Shown: piece after piece, positions 1-9,099 of the stretch
How positions within the stretch are numbered: position 1 is the first letter of the stretch
Layout of the letters: every line of letters starts with the position of its first letter
From: Amycolatopsis sp. 195334CR
Lineage (GTDB): Bacteria > Actinomycetota > Actinomycetes > Mycobacteriales > Pseudonocardiaceae
Length of the DNA stretch: 64,000 bases
Direction of reading: 5' to 3'
Assembly: GCF_017309385.1 (NCBI RefSeq)
Contig: NZ_JAFJMJ010000001.1
Span: 1,302,001-1,366,000, forward strand
Translations under genes and position numbers: made by a program
The notes under the pieces: generated by a model
What the model was told of the DNA's origin: nothing
Seen by the model: only the letters and a program-made list of their open reading frames with translations
Databases searched by the model: none

Positions 1-868
1 CCAGGGATTCCGCGGCGCCCTTGCCCACGTCGCCGTACCCGCAGACGACCGCGACCTTGCCGCCGATCAGCACGTCGGTGCCGCGGTTGATGCCGTCGAT
101 GAGCGAGTGGCGGATGCCGTAGCGGTTGTCGAACTTCGACTTGGTCACCGCGTCGTTGACGTTGATCGCCGGGAACAGCAGCTCACCCGCGGCGGCGAGC
201 TGGTAGAGCCGCAGCACACCGGTGGTGGTCTCCTCGGTGACCCCGAGCACGCCCTCACCGATCTTGGTCCACTTGCCGGTGTCGGTGGCCAGGGATTCCT
301 TGAGCAGGCCGAGGAAAACCTTCCACTCGTCGGGGTCGTTGTCGTCCGGCGACGGCACCACACCGGCCTTCTCGAACTCGGATCCCTTGTGCACCAACAT
401 GGTCGCGTCGCCACCGTCGTCGAGGATCATGTTCGGGCCCTCGCCGTCCCAGGTGAGCATCTTCTCGGTGCACCACCAGTACTCCTCGAGCGTCTCGCCC
501 TTCCAGGCGAAGCAGGGCACGCCCTTCGGCTCCTCGGGGGTGCCGTGCGGGCCGACCACCACCGCGGCGGCCGCGTGGTCCTGGGTGGAGAAGATGTTGC
601 ACGAGGCCCACCGCACCTCGGCACCGAGCGCGACCAGCGTCTCGATCAGCACCGCGGTCTGCACGGTCATGTGCAGCGAACCGGAGACCCTGGCGCCGCG
701 CAGCGGGTAGACCTCCGCGTACTCGCGCCGGAGCGCCATCAGGCCGGGCATTTCGTGTTCGGCGAGGCGGATCTCCTTGCGGCCGAACTCGGCCAGTGCG
801 AGATCGGCCACGGCGAAGTCGATCCCGTTGCGGGTCTGCAGCCGCGCGGCAACGCTTTCGGACGACAT
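1..868 (-). CDS. sahH: Adenosylhomocysteinase (partial, C-terminus beyond window)
   Basis: Hydrolyses S-adenosylhomocysteine to adenosine and homocysteine, NAD-dependent, closing the activated-methyl cycle in the cytosol. The visible 289 codons cover the substrate domain and the start of the NAD-binding domain. I translate the family signatures [44 protein letters not shown] and the Rossmann glycine motif GYGDVGKG right at the window edge. Family proteins run to about 480 residues, so some 190 residues are missing. The ATG at 868 gives the expected N-terminus. Transcribed away from the neighbouring membrane-protein gene, from an 87-base divergent gap in which I see no SAH-riboswitch-like structure. 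Confidence 0.96.
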   Translation of the reverse strand, partial: MSSESVAARLQTRNGIDFAVADLALAEFGRKEIRLAEHEMPGLMALRREYAEVYPLRGARVSGSLHMTVQTAVLIETLVALGAEVRWASCNIFSTQDHAAAAVVVGPHGTPEEPKGVPCFAWKGETLEEYWWCTEKMLTWDGEGPNMILDDGGDATMLVHKGSEFEKAGVVPSPDDNDPDEWKVFLGLLKESLATDTGKWTKIGEGVLGVTEETTTGVLRLYQLAAAGELLFPAINVNDAVTKSKFDNRYGIRHSLIDGINRGTDVLIGGKVAVVCGYGDVGKGAAESL

Positions 869-955
869 AGTGGTGGTTCCTCCAAGGCTCGCTGACGCCA
901 GAACAGTACCGTGTCTTGCTTGACGAACAATTGAGCACAACTAAGGAGACCCTCA

Positions 956-3313
956 GTGCCGTTACCAGGTCCGGACGCCCGCGTGGTGGAGATTCGCGTG
1001 GCCGGCCTGGTCGGCACCACCGGCGAGGCCCTGCTCGACGCGACCGCCGCGGTGGACGTGGCCGGGGACGGGATCGGTCAGTTCACCCGCCCGGCCGATC
1101 GGCTCCGCCGACCGGCTCCCGGTCCGGTGCTCCAGGCGCTCGGCCGCACCGTACCGCGGATCCTCGAGGGGTACCTCTGGAGCCGGATGACCTCCGGTGG
1201 TGTGGCGAAAGCCACCTGGGCGCTGCTGTTCCCGTTCTCGCTGGCCAACGTGGCGCACTGGATGCTGCCGCCGGTCCCCGAGCGCAGCCGGGTCGCGCGC
1301 GTGCTCGCCGCGGTGTGCCGCAGCCTGCTGCGGGTCGCGTCGCTGGCGCTGACCATGTTGCTGATCAGCCAGGTCGCGGTGATCACCCTCGACCTGGTCG
1401 CCGCGCAGTGCCTGGCGCCGAACACCGGCTGCCTCGACTGGGCGCCGTCGTGGTCGCGGGAGAGTTCGGCCGCCCGGCTGTCGGCGGGGTTGCTTCCCTT
1501 GCTGGTCTTGATCTTCCTGCTGCACCTGATCTCGTCGACGAACTGGCCGGTCGAGCCGTCGAAACCGGTGGATGCGGTGGGCGACCCGCTGCCCGGTGAC
1601 GATCTGCGCACCTCCCCCGACACGCCGCTGCTGCGCTGCCTGCACACGCTGTCCGCGCTGGCGTGCGTCGCGCTGCTCCCGCTCGGCGGTCCGCTGCGAC
1701 CGCCGTCCGACGCGTTCGGCGCGGTGCTGTGGGGGGTGGCGGTCGGGCTGATCGTGCTCGGCCTGGTGCTGGTGGCGGTGCTGGACGTGCGGATGCTCAC
1801 CCGGGCGATCGGCCGGTGGACCCAGCGGCTGGTGCTCGGACTCGGGCTGGCGCTGGTGGTCGCGGTGGTGGTGCGGGTGCGCGAGATGCCGCAGGCGCTG
1901 CCGGGGACGCAGGGCATGGTCGAGGTGATCGGTGGCGGGCTGCTCGTGGTGGTGGTGCTGTTCGCGCTGCTGCTCATCCCGTCCGCGCTGCTGGCCCGGC
2001 GCGGCTGGGCCGCGCTCCCCAAGCGGCTCCGCCCGTGGATGGGCGGCTGGGCGGCGGCGCCCGCGCTCGCGCTGGCCGGGCTGCTCGGCGGCGGGTTCGG
2101 CGCGGGCGTGGCGATCGCGGCGCGGAAGCTGCTCGGCGACGACGACCTGGTGCTGCCGCGCGGGTACACGCTGCTGACCATGGTGTGGGGCGTCGGGATC
2201 GTGGTGGCCGCCGCGCTGGCGGTGTTCGGTTTCGCCGGCGCGGTCCCGCGGCGGTTGCGCAAGCGCGGGGTGCCGAAGGTCGTCGAGATGCTGCAGGACA
2301 AGCCGGAGGACTCCCAGGAGGCGGCCGCCGCCTGGGCGCGCTCGGCCTGGGAACGGCGGCGGTTGCACCAGCTGGTGCTGGCCGTGGTGCTGGTGATGTC
2401 GGCGGCCACGCTCGCGCTGCTGACCGTGCGGATCGGCGACCTGCCGCTGCCGACCTGGCTCGACCCGCTGTCCGCGCTGGGCGTGTTCGCGCTGGGTGCG
2501 CTGGCCGCGGGTCTGTTGCGGGTGGTCTACACCGCGGCGACCAGCCCGGAACGCAGCAGGCACCTCGGCGCGCTGGCCGACCTCGTCTGCTTCTGGCCGC
2601 GGGCGGCGCATCCGACGGTGCCGCCTTGTTACGCGCTGAAGGTGGTCCCCGAGCTGGCCGCGCGCACCCGGACGCACCTGGAGGAGCCGAACACGCGCGT
2701 GGTGCTGGCGGGCTACAACCTCGGCGGGCTGCTCGCCGTGGTGACCGCGGCCAGGCTGATGCGGGAGCTGCCGGAGGCCGACCGGTCGCGGGTGGGCGTG
2801 CTCACCGCGGGGTCGCCGTTGCAGTGGGGGTACCAGCGCGCGTTCCCGGCGGTGCTGCCGCACCGGACGCTGGCGCGGTTGTTCGGCAGGCTGGACGGGC
2901 GGTGGCGCGGGCTGAGCCGCGGCACCGACACCTTCGGCGGCGGCGTGACGACGTGGCGGCACGAGGTGAAGGACGACAAGCTCCACGGCGTCGGTTATCT
3001 GCCGGACGGCACGGTCGGCCCGCTCGTGCCCGCCGAATGCGGCACCTCCGGCGCGGTGGTGCTCGGTGGTGACCACTGGCTGCCGGACCCGCTGCGCGCC
3101 CCCTCGCCCGGTCACCGGTGGGCGCCGGGCGTCTGCCGGCACGCCGACTACCTGGCGGACCCGGAATGGGACCGGGCGGTCGCCTGCGCGGCGGGCCTGG
3201 AGATCCCCGGCAAGCCGATGCGCCCGGCCGCCGAACAGTTCCCCCTGTTCGGCGACCTGCCGCCGGTAGAACGCCCCCGCTTCAAACTGGACCTACGCCA
3301 CTCCCCCAACTGA
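956..3313 (+). CDS. Large multi-pass membrane protein with lipase-like C-terminal domain
   Basis: Function unknown. The 785-residue protein starts at GTG 956 behind a good AAGGAG (943-948). Roughly residues 80-540 hold many hydrophobic helices; the last 240 residues look like a soluble alpha/beta-hydrolase-type domain. The strand-turn-helix that normally carries the nucleophile is present (VVLAGYNLGGLLAVVTAARL, around residue 585), but the usual GxSxG serine is Asn (GYNLGG), and a TAGSPLQWGY segment follows as in lipase-like proteins. It may therefore be a non-catalytic hydrolase fold tethered to the membrane, or use another residue. A single gene, followed by a long palindrome and a convergent permease. 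Confidence 0.85.
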   Translation: MPLPGPDARVVEIRVAGLVGTTGEALLDATAAVDVAGDGIGQFTRPADRLRRPAPGPVLQALGRTVPRILEGYLWSRMTSGGVAKATWALLFPFSLANVAHWMLPPVPERSRVARVLAAVCRSLLRVASLALTMLLISQVAVITLDLVAAQCLAPNTGCLDWAPSWSRESSAARLSAGLLPLLVLIFLLHLISSTNWPVEPSKPVDAVGDPLPGDDLRTSPDTPLLRCLHTLSALACVALLPLGGPLRPPSDAFGAVLWGVAVGLIVLGLVLVAVLDVRMLTRAIGRWTQRLVLGLGLALVVAVVVRVREMPQALPGTQGMVEVIGGGLLVVVVLFALLLIPSALLARRGWAALPKRLRPWMGGWAAAPALALAGLLGGGFGAGVAIAARKLLGDDDLVLPRGYTLLTMVWGVGIVVAAALAVFGFAGAVPRRLRKRGVPKVVEMLQDKPEDSQEAAAAWARSAWERRRLHQLVLAVVLVMSAATLALLTVRIGDLPLPTWLDPLSALGVFALGALAAGLLRVVYTAATSPERSRHLGALADLVCFWPRAAHPTVPPCYALKVVPELAARTRTHLEEPNTRVVLAGYNLGGLLAVVTAARLMRELPEADRSRVGVLTAGSPLQWGYQRAFPAVLPHRTLARLFGRLDGRWRGLSRGTDTFGGGVTTWRHEVKDDKLHGVGYLPDGTVGPLVPAECGTSGAVVLGGDHWLPDPLRAPSPGHRWAPGVCRHADYLADPEWDRAVACAAGLEIPGKPMRPAAEQFPLFGDLPPVERPRFKLDLRHSPN

Positions 3314-3325
3314 GCGAGGCGCCAA

Positions 3326-3380
3326 TGCTATGAGTGGGGCATTACTTGCAATCAACGCAAGTAATGCCCCACTCATAGCA
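3326..3380. repeat. Long perfect intergenic palindrome, type A (likely bidirectional terminator)
   Basis: Two perfectly complementary 24-base arms (3326-3349 and 3357-3380) flank a 7-base loop, between the ends of two convergent genes. The arm core is ATGAGTGGGGCATTACTTG. The short word GCAATCAAC follows both arms (3348-3356 and 3378-3386). No U-tract follows on either side, so termination would rest on the long stem alone. The length and perfection suggest a repeated genomic element rather than a random terminator. Confidence 0.85.
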
Positions 3381-3413
3381 ATCAACCGGCTCGCGGGCCG
3401 GGGCCCGGCGCCC

Positions 3414-4967
3414 CTACTTCTTCGGGTCGGCGCCGTCCACCGGCAACGGCGTAGCCGTCGCGCCGTCTTCCTTGATCTTCTTGCCCAGCAGGGAATGGCG
3501 CCGGCTGTAGGCGAAGTACACCACCACGCCCAGCGCCATCCAGGCCAGGAACCGCAGCCAGGTCAGCACGGTCAGGTTCAGCATCAGCCACAGGCAGGCG
3601 ATGATCGCCGCGATCGGGATCACCGGGACCCACGGGACGCGGAACGCGCGCGGCAGGTCCGGCCGGGTCTTCCGCAGCACGATCACACCCGCCGAGACCA
3701 GGATGAACGCGAACAGCGTGCCCACGTTCACCATCTCCTCCAGCTTGTCCGCCGGGAAGAAGGTGGCCGCCACCGCGACCAGCAGGCCGACCACCAGGGT
3801 GGCGTTCTTCGGTGTGCCGCGGCTGCCGGTCTTGGCCAGCGGGCGCGGCATCAGCCCGTCGCGCGACATCGCGTAGATGACCCGGATCTGGCCCAGCATC
3901 AGCACCATCACCACGGTGGTCAGCCCGGCCAGCGCACCCACCGAGATGATGTTCGCCGCCCAGTCGACGCCGTTCGCGGAGAACGCCGACGCCAGCGTCT
4001 TCCGGTCGGGGCTGCCGTCCGCCTTGGTGCCGGTGGACAGTTCGGTGTAGTTGACCATGCCGACGATCACCAGCGAAACCGCCACGTACAGCACGGTGAC
4101 GATGCCCAGCGAGCCGAAGATGCCGCGCGGCACCGACTTCTGCGGGTTCTTCGTCTCCTCCGCGGTGGTGGCCACGATGTCGAACCCGATGAACGCGAAG
4201 AACACCAGCGAGGCACCGGCCAGCAGGCCGAACGCGCCGAAGCTGCTGCCCTCACCGCCGAGCAGCGCGGAGAACAGCGACTGCTCGACCCCGGTCTGCC
4301 CCTCGCCACCCGGCTGGGACGGCGGGACGAACGGCGAGTAGTTCGAGCCCTTGACGTAGAAGAACCCGAGCACCACCACGAAGAGCACCACGGCGACCTT
4401 GATGCCGGTGATCACCATCGACACCCGCGAGGACAGCTTCGTGCCCAGCGTCAGCACGGTGGCCAGGGCGAGCACCAGGATCAGCGCGCCCCAGTCCACG
4501 GTCATGCCGCCGAGGTCGAAGGTGGTCCTGGCGCCCTCACCGAAGATGTAGCCGAGCACCGTCTCCAGGTAGACCGACCAGCCCTTGGACACCGCGGCCG
4601 CGCCGACCGCCAGCTCCAGCACCAGGTCCCAGCCGATGATCCAGGCCATGAACTCGCCGAAGGTGGCGTAGGAAAAGGTGTACGCGCTCCCCGCCACCGG
4701 CACCGTCGAGGCGAACTCCGCGTAGCAGAGCGCGGCCAGCGCGCACGCGATCGCGGCGAGCACGAAGGCCACCGACACCGAGGGACCGGCGAGGTCACCC
4801 GCCGTGCGCGCGGTGAGGGTGAAGATCCCCGCGCCGATCACCACCGCCACGCCGAAGACCGTGAGGTCCCAGGCGCTGAGGTTTCTCCGCAGCTTCGTGT
4901 CCGGATCGTCGGTGTCCGCGATGGACTGCTCCACCGACTTCGTGCGCCACAAACCCGTGCCGGGCAA
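3414..4967 (-). CDS. APC-superfamily amino-acid permease (cationic amino-acid transporter type)
   Basis: Inner-membrane amino-acid transporter of about 12 membrane helices, 517 residues, the usual length for the CAT/YfnA subgroup. The first helix carries the APC signature GVAVVIGAGIFTL, followed by CYAEFASTVPVAGSAYTFSYA, the conserved helix-3 region. A later segment (FFAFIGFDIVATTAEETKNPQKSVPRGI) is the family's helix-6 motif. The substrate cannot be read from sequence. The start is TTG at 4967, chosen because a GAGGAGG lies just upstream (4974-4980 on the complement) and the protein begins a normal distance before helix 1. Monocistronic in appearance. Confidence 0.93.
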   Translation of the reverse strand: MPGTGLWRTKSVEQSIADTDDPDTKLRRNLSAWDLTVFGVAVVIGAGIFTLTARTAGDLAGPSVSVAFVLAAIACALAALCYAEFASTVPVAGSAYTFSYATFGEFMAWIIGWDLVLELAVGAAAVSKGWSVYLETVLGYIFGEGARTTFDLGGMTVDWGALILVLALATVLTLGTKLSSRVSMVITGIKVAVVLFVVVLGFFYVKGSNYSPFVPPSQPGGEGQTGVEQSLFSALLGGEGSSFGAFGLLAGASLVFFAFIGFDIVATTAEETKNPQKSVPRGIFGSLGIVTVLYVAVSLVIVGMVNYTELSTGTKADGSPDRKTLASAFSANGVDWAANIISVGALAGLTTVVMVLMLGQIRVIYAMSRDGLMPRPLAKTGSRGTPKNATLVVGLLVAVAATFFPADKLEEMVNVGTLFAFILVSAGVIVLRKTRPDLPRAFRVPWVPVIPIAAIIACLWLMLNLTVLTWLRFLAWMALGVVVYFAYSRRHSLLGKKIKEDGATATPLPVDGADPKK

Positions 4968-5051
4968 CGTCGACCTCCTCGGGGGTGCCAGTTCGGGGAT
5001 TCACCCTAATGGTCACCACCCGAGGCCGCCGCTCGGGCACGAAACGGCTGG

Positions 5052-5978
5052 TCAGCGCCGTTCGGCGAGGTTTCGGTCGAGATCGGGCTCGAGGTAGATC
5101 AGCCGGGCCGACGGCACCTTCGCCCGCACCCGCTGCTCCGCGTCGTCGATGGCCTGCGCCACCTCGGCGGTCTCCAGGCCGGGCCGCAGCGCCAGCTTCG
5201 CGGCGACCAGCAGCTCGTCCGGGCCGATGTACTGGGTGCGGATGTGGATGACCCGCTCGACCTTGCCCGCGGCCAGCTCGTCCTCGATGGTGCGCAGTTC
5301 GGTCTCGGTGGCGCCCTCGCCGATCAGCAGGCTCTTCATCTCGATGATCAGGATGATCGCGATGACGCCGAGCAGCAGGCCGATGCAGATGGTGCCGAGC
5401 GCGTCGAAGACCGGGTCACCGGTGATGGTGGACAGCCCGACGCCGAGCAGCGCGAGCACCAGGCCGAACAGCGCGCCCGCGTCCTCCAGCAGCACCACCG
5501 GCAGCTCCGGGGTGCGCGACTGGCGGATGAAGCCCCACCAGGAGGCGTCGCCCTTGATCTTCTTCGACTCGACGATCGCGGTGTAGAAGCTGTAGGTCTC
5601 CAGCCCGATCGCCACCACCAGGATCACCACCGCCACGATCGGCGACTTGAGGTCCTCGGGTTCCTGCAGCTTGTGGATGCCCTCGTAGAGCGCGAAGGCG
5701 GCGCCGAGGGTGAACAGCATCAGCGCCACGATGAAGGAGTAGAAGTACCGGTCGCGGCCGTAGCCGAACGGGTGCTCCTTGGTGGCCTTGCGCTGGGAGG
5801 TCTTCTGCCCGAGCAGCAGCAGGCCCTGGTTCGAGGTGTCGGCGACCGAGTGCACCGACTCGGCCAGCATCGACGACGAACCGGTGATCAGGAATCCGAC
5901 GAACTTCGCCGTAGCGATCCCGGCGTTGGCGAACAACGCCGCCAGAATCGCCTTGGTCCCGCCGCTTGCTGCCACCAC
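5052..5978 (-). CDS. Cation diffusion facilitator (CDF) metal transporter
   Basis: Exports divalent metal (Zn, Mn, Co or Fe; not distinguishable here) in exchange for protons. 308 residues: six predicted membrane helices in the first two thirds, then a cytoplasmic C-terminal domain. The metal-site motif HSVADTSNQ in helix 2 is present, as is EHPFGYGRDRYFYSF after it, typical of the family. The C-terminal domain ends with a ferredoxin-like CDF dimer segment (KVERVIHIRTQYIGPDELL). Same orientation as the neighbouring permease and TetR genes but with separate spacing. Confidence 0.93.
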   Translation of the reverse strand: MVAASGGTKAILAALFANAGIATAKFVGFLITGSSSMLAESVHSVADTSNQGLLLLGQKTSQRKATKEHPFGYGRDRYFYSFIVALMLFTLGAAFALYEGIHKLQEPEDLKSPIVAVVILVVAIGLETYSFYTAIVESKKIKGDASWWGFIRQSRTPELPVVLLEDAGALFGLVLALLGVGLSTITGDPVFDALGTICIGLLLGVIAIILIIEMKSLLIGEGATETELRTIEDELAAGKVERVIHIRTQYIGPDELLVAAKLALRPGLETAEVAQAIDDAEQRVRAKVPSARLIYLEPDLDRNLAERR

Positions 5979-6028
5979 TGCCCCCTGGAGCGTCGACCCG
6001 TTTTGTCGGGTTGCAGCCTAGAGCCAGT

Positions 6029-6595
6029 TCACCCGTCCGCGCCCAGTAGGTGCAGGAAGTCGCGAAAGCTTTCCGACATGTCCACTTCGTCCGGCGCGAG
6101 CAGCCACTGCAACTGGAGGCCGTCGAGCACCGCGACCAGCAGCGGGGCCAGCCGCTCGGCGGGCAGTTCCGCGGGCAGGTCGATGCCCTGCTGCTCCAGC
6201 AGCAACGCCATCTGCCGCCGCAGCACGTGGTAGCGGCGGACGAAGTAGTCGTGCGCGGGATGCGCCTCGGTCACCGAATCCGCGGACAGCACGGTGTACG
6301 CCTGGGCGATGGCGCGGCGGCCCTGGTTGTACTCGACCAGGTCGGCCACCTGGGCCAGCCGCAGCCGGGACAGGTCGCCGCGGCTCTCCATCCGCAGCAG
6401 GTCCCACTCGTCCCGGGCCGCCAGCACGGCCGCGAGCAGGTGTTCCTTGCTCGGGAAGTAGTGCATCAGGCCCTGCTGGGTCAGGCCGACGCGCTCGGCC
6501 ACCGCGGCCAGCGACGCCCGCTGGTACCCGCGTTCGGCGATCACGTCGAACGCCGCGCGGACGATCTCGTCGCGGCGGCGGGCGGCCCTCGTCAT
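6029..6595 (-). CDS. TetR-family transcriptional regulator
   Basis: 188-residue one-component regulator. Residues 1-50 form a TetR helix-turn-helix (EIVRAAFDVIAERGYQ, then VGLTQQGLMHYFPSKEHLL); the remainder is a helical ligand-binding domain. It lies head-to-head with the GH3 glucosidase gene (98 bases between start codons) and probably controls it and itself, with a beta-glucoside-related ligand as a guess. The intergenic gap holds a 10-bp palindrome that could be part of the operator. Confidence 0.92.
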   Translation of the reverse strand: MTRAARRRDEIVRAAFDVIAERGYQRASLAAVAERVGLTQQGLMHYFPSKEHLLAAVLAARDEWDLLRMESRGDLSRLRLAQVADLVEYNQGRRAIAQAYTVLSADSVTEAHPAHDYFVRRYHVLRRQMALLLEQQGIDLPAELPAERLAPLLVAVLDGLQLQWLLAPDEVDMSESFRDFLHLLGADG

Positions 6596-6614
6596 GGCAG
6601 GAGGATAGTCAGCC

Positions 6615-6624
6615 CGTTATAACG
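6615..6624. promoter_or_regulatory. Short palindrome CGTTATAACG, possible TetR operator
   Basis: A perfect 10-bp palindrome in an AT-rich patch between the divergent TetR and glucosidase genes, 20 bases upstream of the regulator start. It is short for a TetR operator and could also overlap a -10 element, so the assignment is tentative. Confidence 0.3.
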
Positions 6625-6692
6625 AAAACATTACGTCACCTACCGCGCACCAGGTGATCGCCGCACCCTGGAAGGCAGCCGAGGAGGTGCCG

Positions 6693-9083
6693 ATGCAGAT
6701 CACCGAACTGGTGCGGAAGCTGGACCTGGACACCAAGGCCGCGCTGCTGTCCGGGCAGGACGTGTGGACCCTGCCGCCGGTGGCCGGGATCGGGCTCGCC
6801 TCGCTGGTCATGTCGGACGGGCCGGTGGGCGTGCGCGGGGTGCACTGGACCGCCGACGACCCCGCGGTGACACTGCCCAGCCCGACCGCGCTCGCCGCCA
6901 CCTGGGACCCGGCGCTGGCCGAGCGCGCCGGCGGCCTGCTCGCCCAGGAGGCCCGGCGCAAGGACGTGCACGTCCTGCTCGCGCCCACGGTCAACCTGCA
7001 CCGGACACCGGTGGGTGGCAGGCATTTCGAGTGCTACTCCGAGGATCCGCTGCTCACCGGGACGATCGGCGCCGGGTTCGTCCGCGGCGTCCAGTCGGGC
7101 GGGGTCGCCTGCGCGGTGAAGCACTTCGTGGCCAACGACTCGGAGACCGATCGCTTCACCGTGGACGTGCGCGCGGACGAGCGCACCCTGCGCGAACTGT
7201 ACCTGGCGCCGTTCGAGCAGATCGTCGCCGAGGCGCGGCCGTGGGCGGTGATGGCCGCCTACAACAGCGTCAACGGCGCCCTGATGACCGAGAACAGCTT
7301 GCTGTGCAACGGGGTCCTGCGCGGCGAATGGGGGTTCGACGGGATCGTGGTGTCGGACTGGCTGGCCGCCAGGCACACCACGCGCGGCGCGAACGGCGGG
7401 CTCGACGTGGCCATGCCGGGCCCGAAGACGGTGTTCGGCAAGCGGCTGGCGCAGGCCGTGCACGCGGGCGAGGTCGAAGAATCCACAGTGGACACCATGG
7501 TGGCCAGGGTGTTGCTGCTGGCGAGCCGGGTGGGTGCGCTGGACGGGTTCCCGCAACCCGTTGCACCCTCCTCAGTAGACGGCCCGGCGGTGGCCCGCGA
7601 GGTGGCGCACCGCTCGTTCGTCCTGTTGCGCAACGAGAATTCCTTGCTGCCGTTGCGGAAACCACGTCGGATCGCGGTGCTCGGCCAGGCGGCCACCGAA
7701 GCCAGGATTCTCGGCGGTGGCAGCGCGACGGTGTTCCCGTCCTCGGTGGTTTCGCCGTTGGAAGGGTTGCGCACGGGAGCTCCGGACGGCGTCGAGATCA
7801 CCCACGCCGTGGGCGCGGACCCGCGCACCACGCTCCGGCCCGCGCTCGACGGATTCCTGCTGGAGGCGGTCGTCCGCGACGACGAGCAACGCGAACTGGG
7901 CCGGTACCCGCTCGGCGAGGGCTCGGTCGACTGGATCGGCGAGCTGCCGCGCGGGCTCAGCGCGAGCCGGATCGGCACGGTCGCGATCACCGGCACGTTC
8001 GTGCCCTCGGTGTCCGGCACGCACCTGCTGAGCTTCACCGGCAGCGGTGACCTGCGCTTCACCGTGGGCGAGCGGGTCCTGTTCGACGGGCGGCACCTGC
8101 CCGACGGCGAGGACCTGGTCACCGCGATCATGTCGACCAAGGAGGCGCGGTTCGAACTGGACTTCACCGCGGGCGACGCGGTCGAGGTCGAACTGGTCTA
8201 CCAACCGCCCGCCCTACCGGAAGAAGACGAGGGATTCGCCTGGATTTCCTTCGGGCTCGGGCACGCGGCGCCGGGAGCGAGCAAGGACGAACTGCTCGAC
8301 GAAGCCGCCGCGCTCGCCGCCGACGCGGAGGTCGCGGTGGTCGTCGTGGCGACGACGCCCGAAGTGGAGACCGAAGGCGTGGATCGGACTTCGCTGGAAC
8401 TGCCGGGCAGGCAGGACGAACTGGTGGCGCGGGTCGCGGCGGTCAACCCGAACACGGTCGTGGTGGTGAACGCCGGTTCACCGGTGGAGATGCCGTGGAC
8501 CGCCGACGTGGGCGCGGTGCTGCTCACCTGGTTCCCGGGGCAGGCTGGCGGGAGCGCGCTGGCGGACGTGCTGTTCGGCGACGAGGAGCCCGGCGGCAGG
8601 TTGCCGACCACCTGGCCCGCGCGGATGGCGGACAGCCCGGTGCTGCGGGTGCGCCCGGAGGACGGCGTTCTTCCTTATGAGGAAGGGGTTTTTGTCGGCT
8701 ACCGGGCATGGGAGCGGTCGGGCGGCACGCCGGCGTACTGGTTCGGGCACGGGCTCGGGTACACCACGTGGTCCTACGATTCGGCGGCCGTCGAGCCGGG
8801 TGGCGTGCGGGTCGGGGTGACGAACTCGGGTGACCGGCCGGGGCGGGAGGTGGTGCAGGTGTACCTCGGTTCGTCCGATGTGGATCGTCCGGCGCGGTGG
8901 CTGGCCGGGTTCGCCGTGGTGACGGCGGGGCCTGGGGAGTCGGCGGAGGTGGTGGTTCCGTTGCCGGAGCGGGCTTTCCGCACCTGGACGCCGGATGGGT
9001 GGGAAGTGCGGCCCGGGGAGTACTCAGTGGAAATCGGCCACGCCTTGGACGACATCCGGCTGCGCACGGCCACCCACCGCTAA
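6693..9083 (+). CDS. Glycoside hydrolase family 3 beta-glucosidase with PA14 domain
   Basis: Hydrolyses beta-glucosides from the non-reducing end. 796 residues, no signal peptide, so probably intracellular. Order: GH3 N-domain (about 1-285) with KHFVANDSE and the nucleophile motif IVVSDW, Asp at residue 222; then the GH3 C-domain interrupted by a PA14 insert around residues 375-530 (GTFVPSVSGTHLLSFTGSGD); the GH3 C-domain resumes (LPGRQDELV, VLLTWFPGQAGG); and a C-terminal fibronectin-III-like domain (VTNSGDRPGREVVQVYL). ATG 6693 was chosen over GTG 6654 because GAGGAGG lies at 6681-6687. Divergent from a TetR gene that likely regulates it. Confidence 0.95.
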   Translation: MQITELVRKLDLDTKAALLSGQDVWTLPPVAGIGLASLVMSDGPVGVRGVHWTADDPAVTLPSPTALAATWDPALAERAGGLLAQEARRKDVHVLLAPTVNLHRTPVGGRHFECYSEDPLLTGTIGAGFVRGVQSGGVACAVKHFVANDSETDRFTVDVRADERTLRELYLAPFEQIVAEARPWAVMAAYNSVNGALMTENSLLCNGVLRGEWGFDGIVVSDWLAARHTTRGANGGLDVAMPGPKTVFGKRLAQAVHAGEVEESTVDTMVARVLLLASRVGALDGFPQPVAPSSVDGPAVAREVAHRSFVLLRNENSLLPLRKPRRIAVLGQAATEARILGGGSATVFPSSVVSPLEGLRTGAPDGVEITHAVGADPRTTLRPALDGFLLEAVVRDDEQRELGRYPLGEGSVDWIGELPRGLSASRIGTVAITGTFVPSVSGTHLLSFTGSGDLRFTVGERVLFDGRHLPDGEDLVTAIMSTKEARFELDFTAGDAVEVELVYQPPALPEEDEGFAWISFGLGHAAPGASKDELLDEAAALAADAEVAVVVVATTPEVETEGVDRTSLELPGRQDELVARVAAVNPNTVVVVNAGSPVEMPWTADVGAVLLTWFPGQAGGSALADVLFGDEEPGGRLPTTWPARMADSPVLRVRPEDGVLPYEEGVFVGYRAWERSGGTPAYWFGHGLGYTTWSYDSAAVEPGGVRVGVTNSGDRPGREVVQVYLGSSDVDRPARWLAGFAVVTAGPGESAEVVVPLPERAFRTWTPDGWEVRPGEYSVEIGHALDDIRLRTATHR

Positions 9084-9099
9084 TCCTGGTCGGGGGCGG

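Noticed and set aside
869..955. Possible SAH riboswitch upstream of sahH
   Set aside because: The 87-base divergent gap shows no conserved SAH-riboswitch stems and is shared with the other gene's ribosome site.
3330..5009. 559-residue plus-strand reading frame opposite the amino-acid permease
   Set aside because: Composition is His/Arg/Gln-rich low complexity typical of antisense frames in GC-rich genes; the minus-strand permease has clear family motifs.
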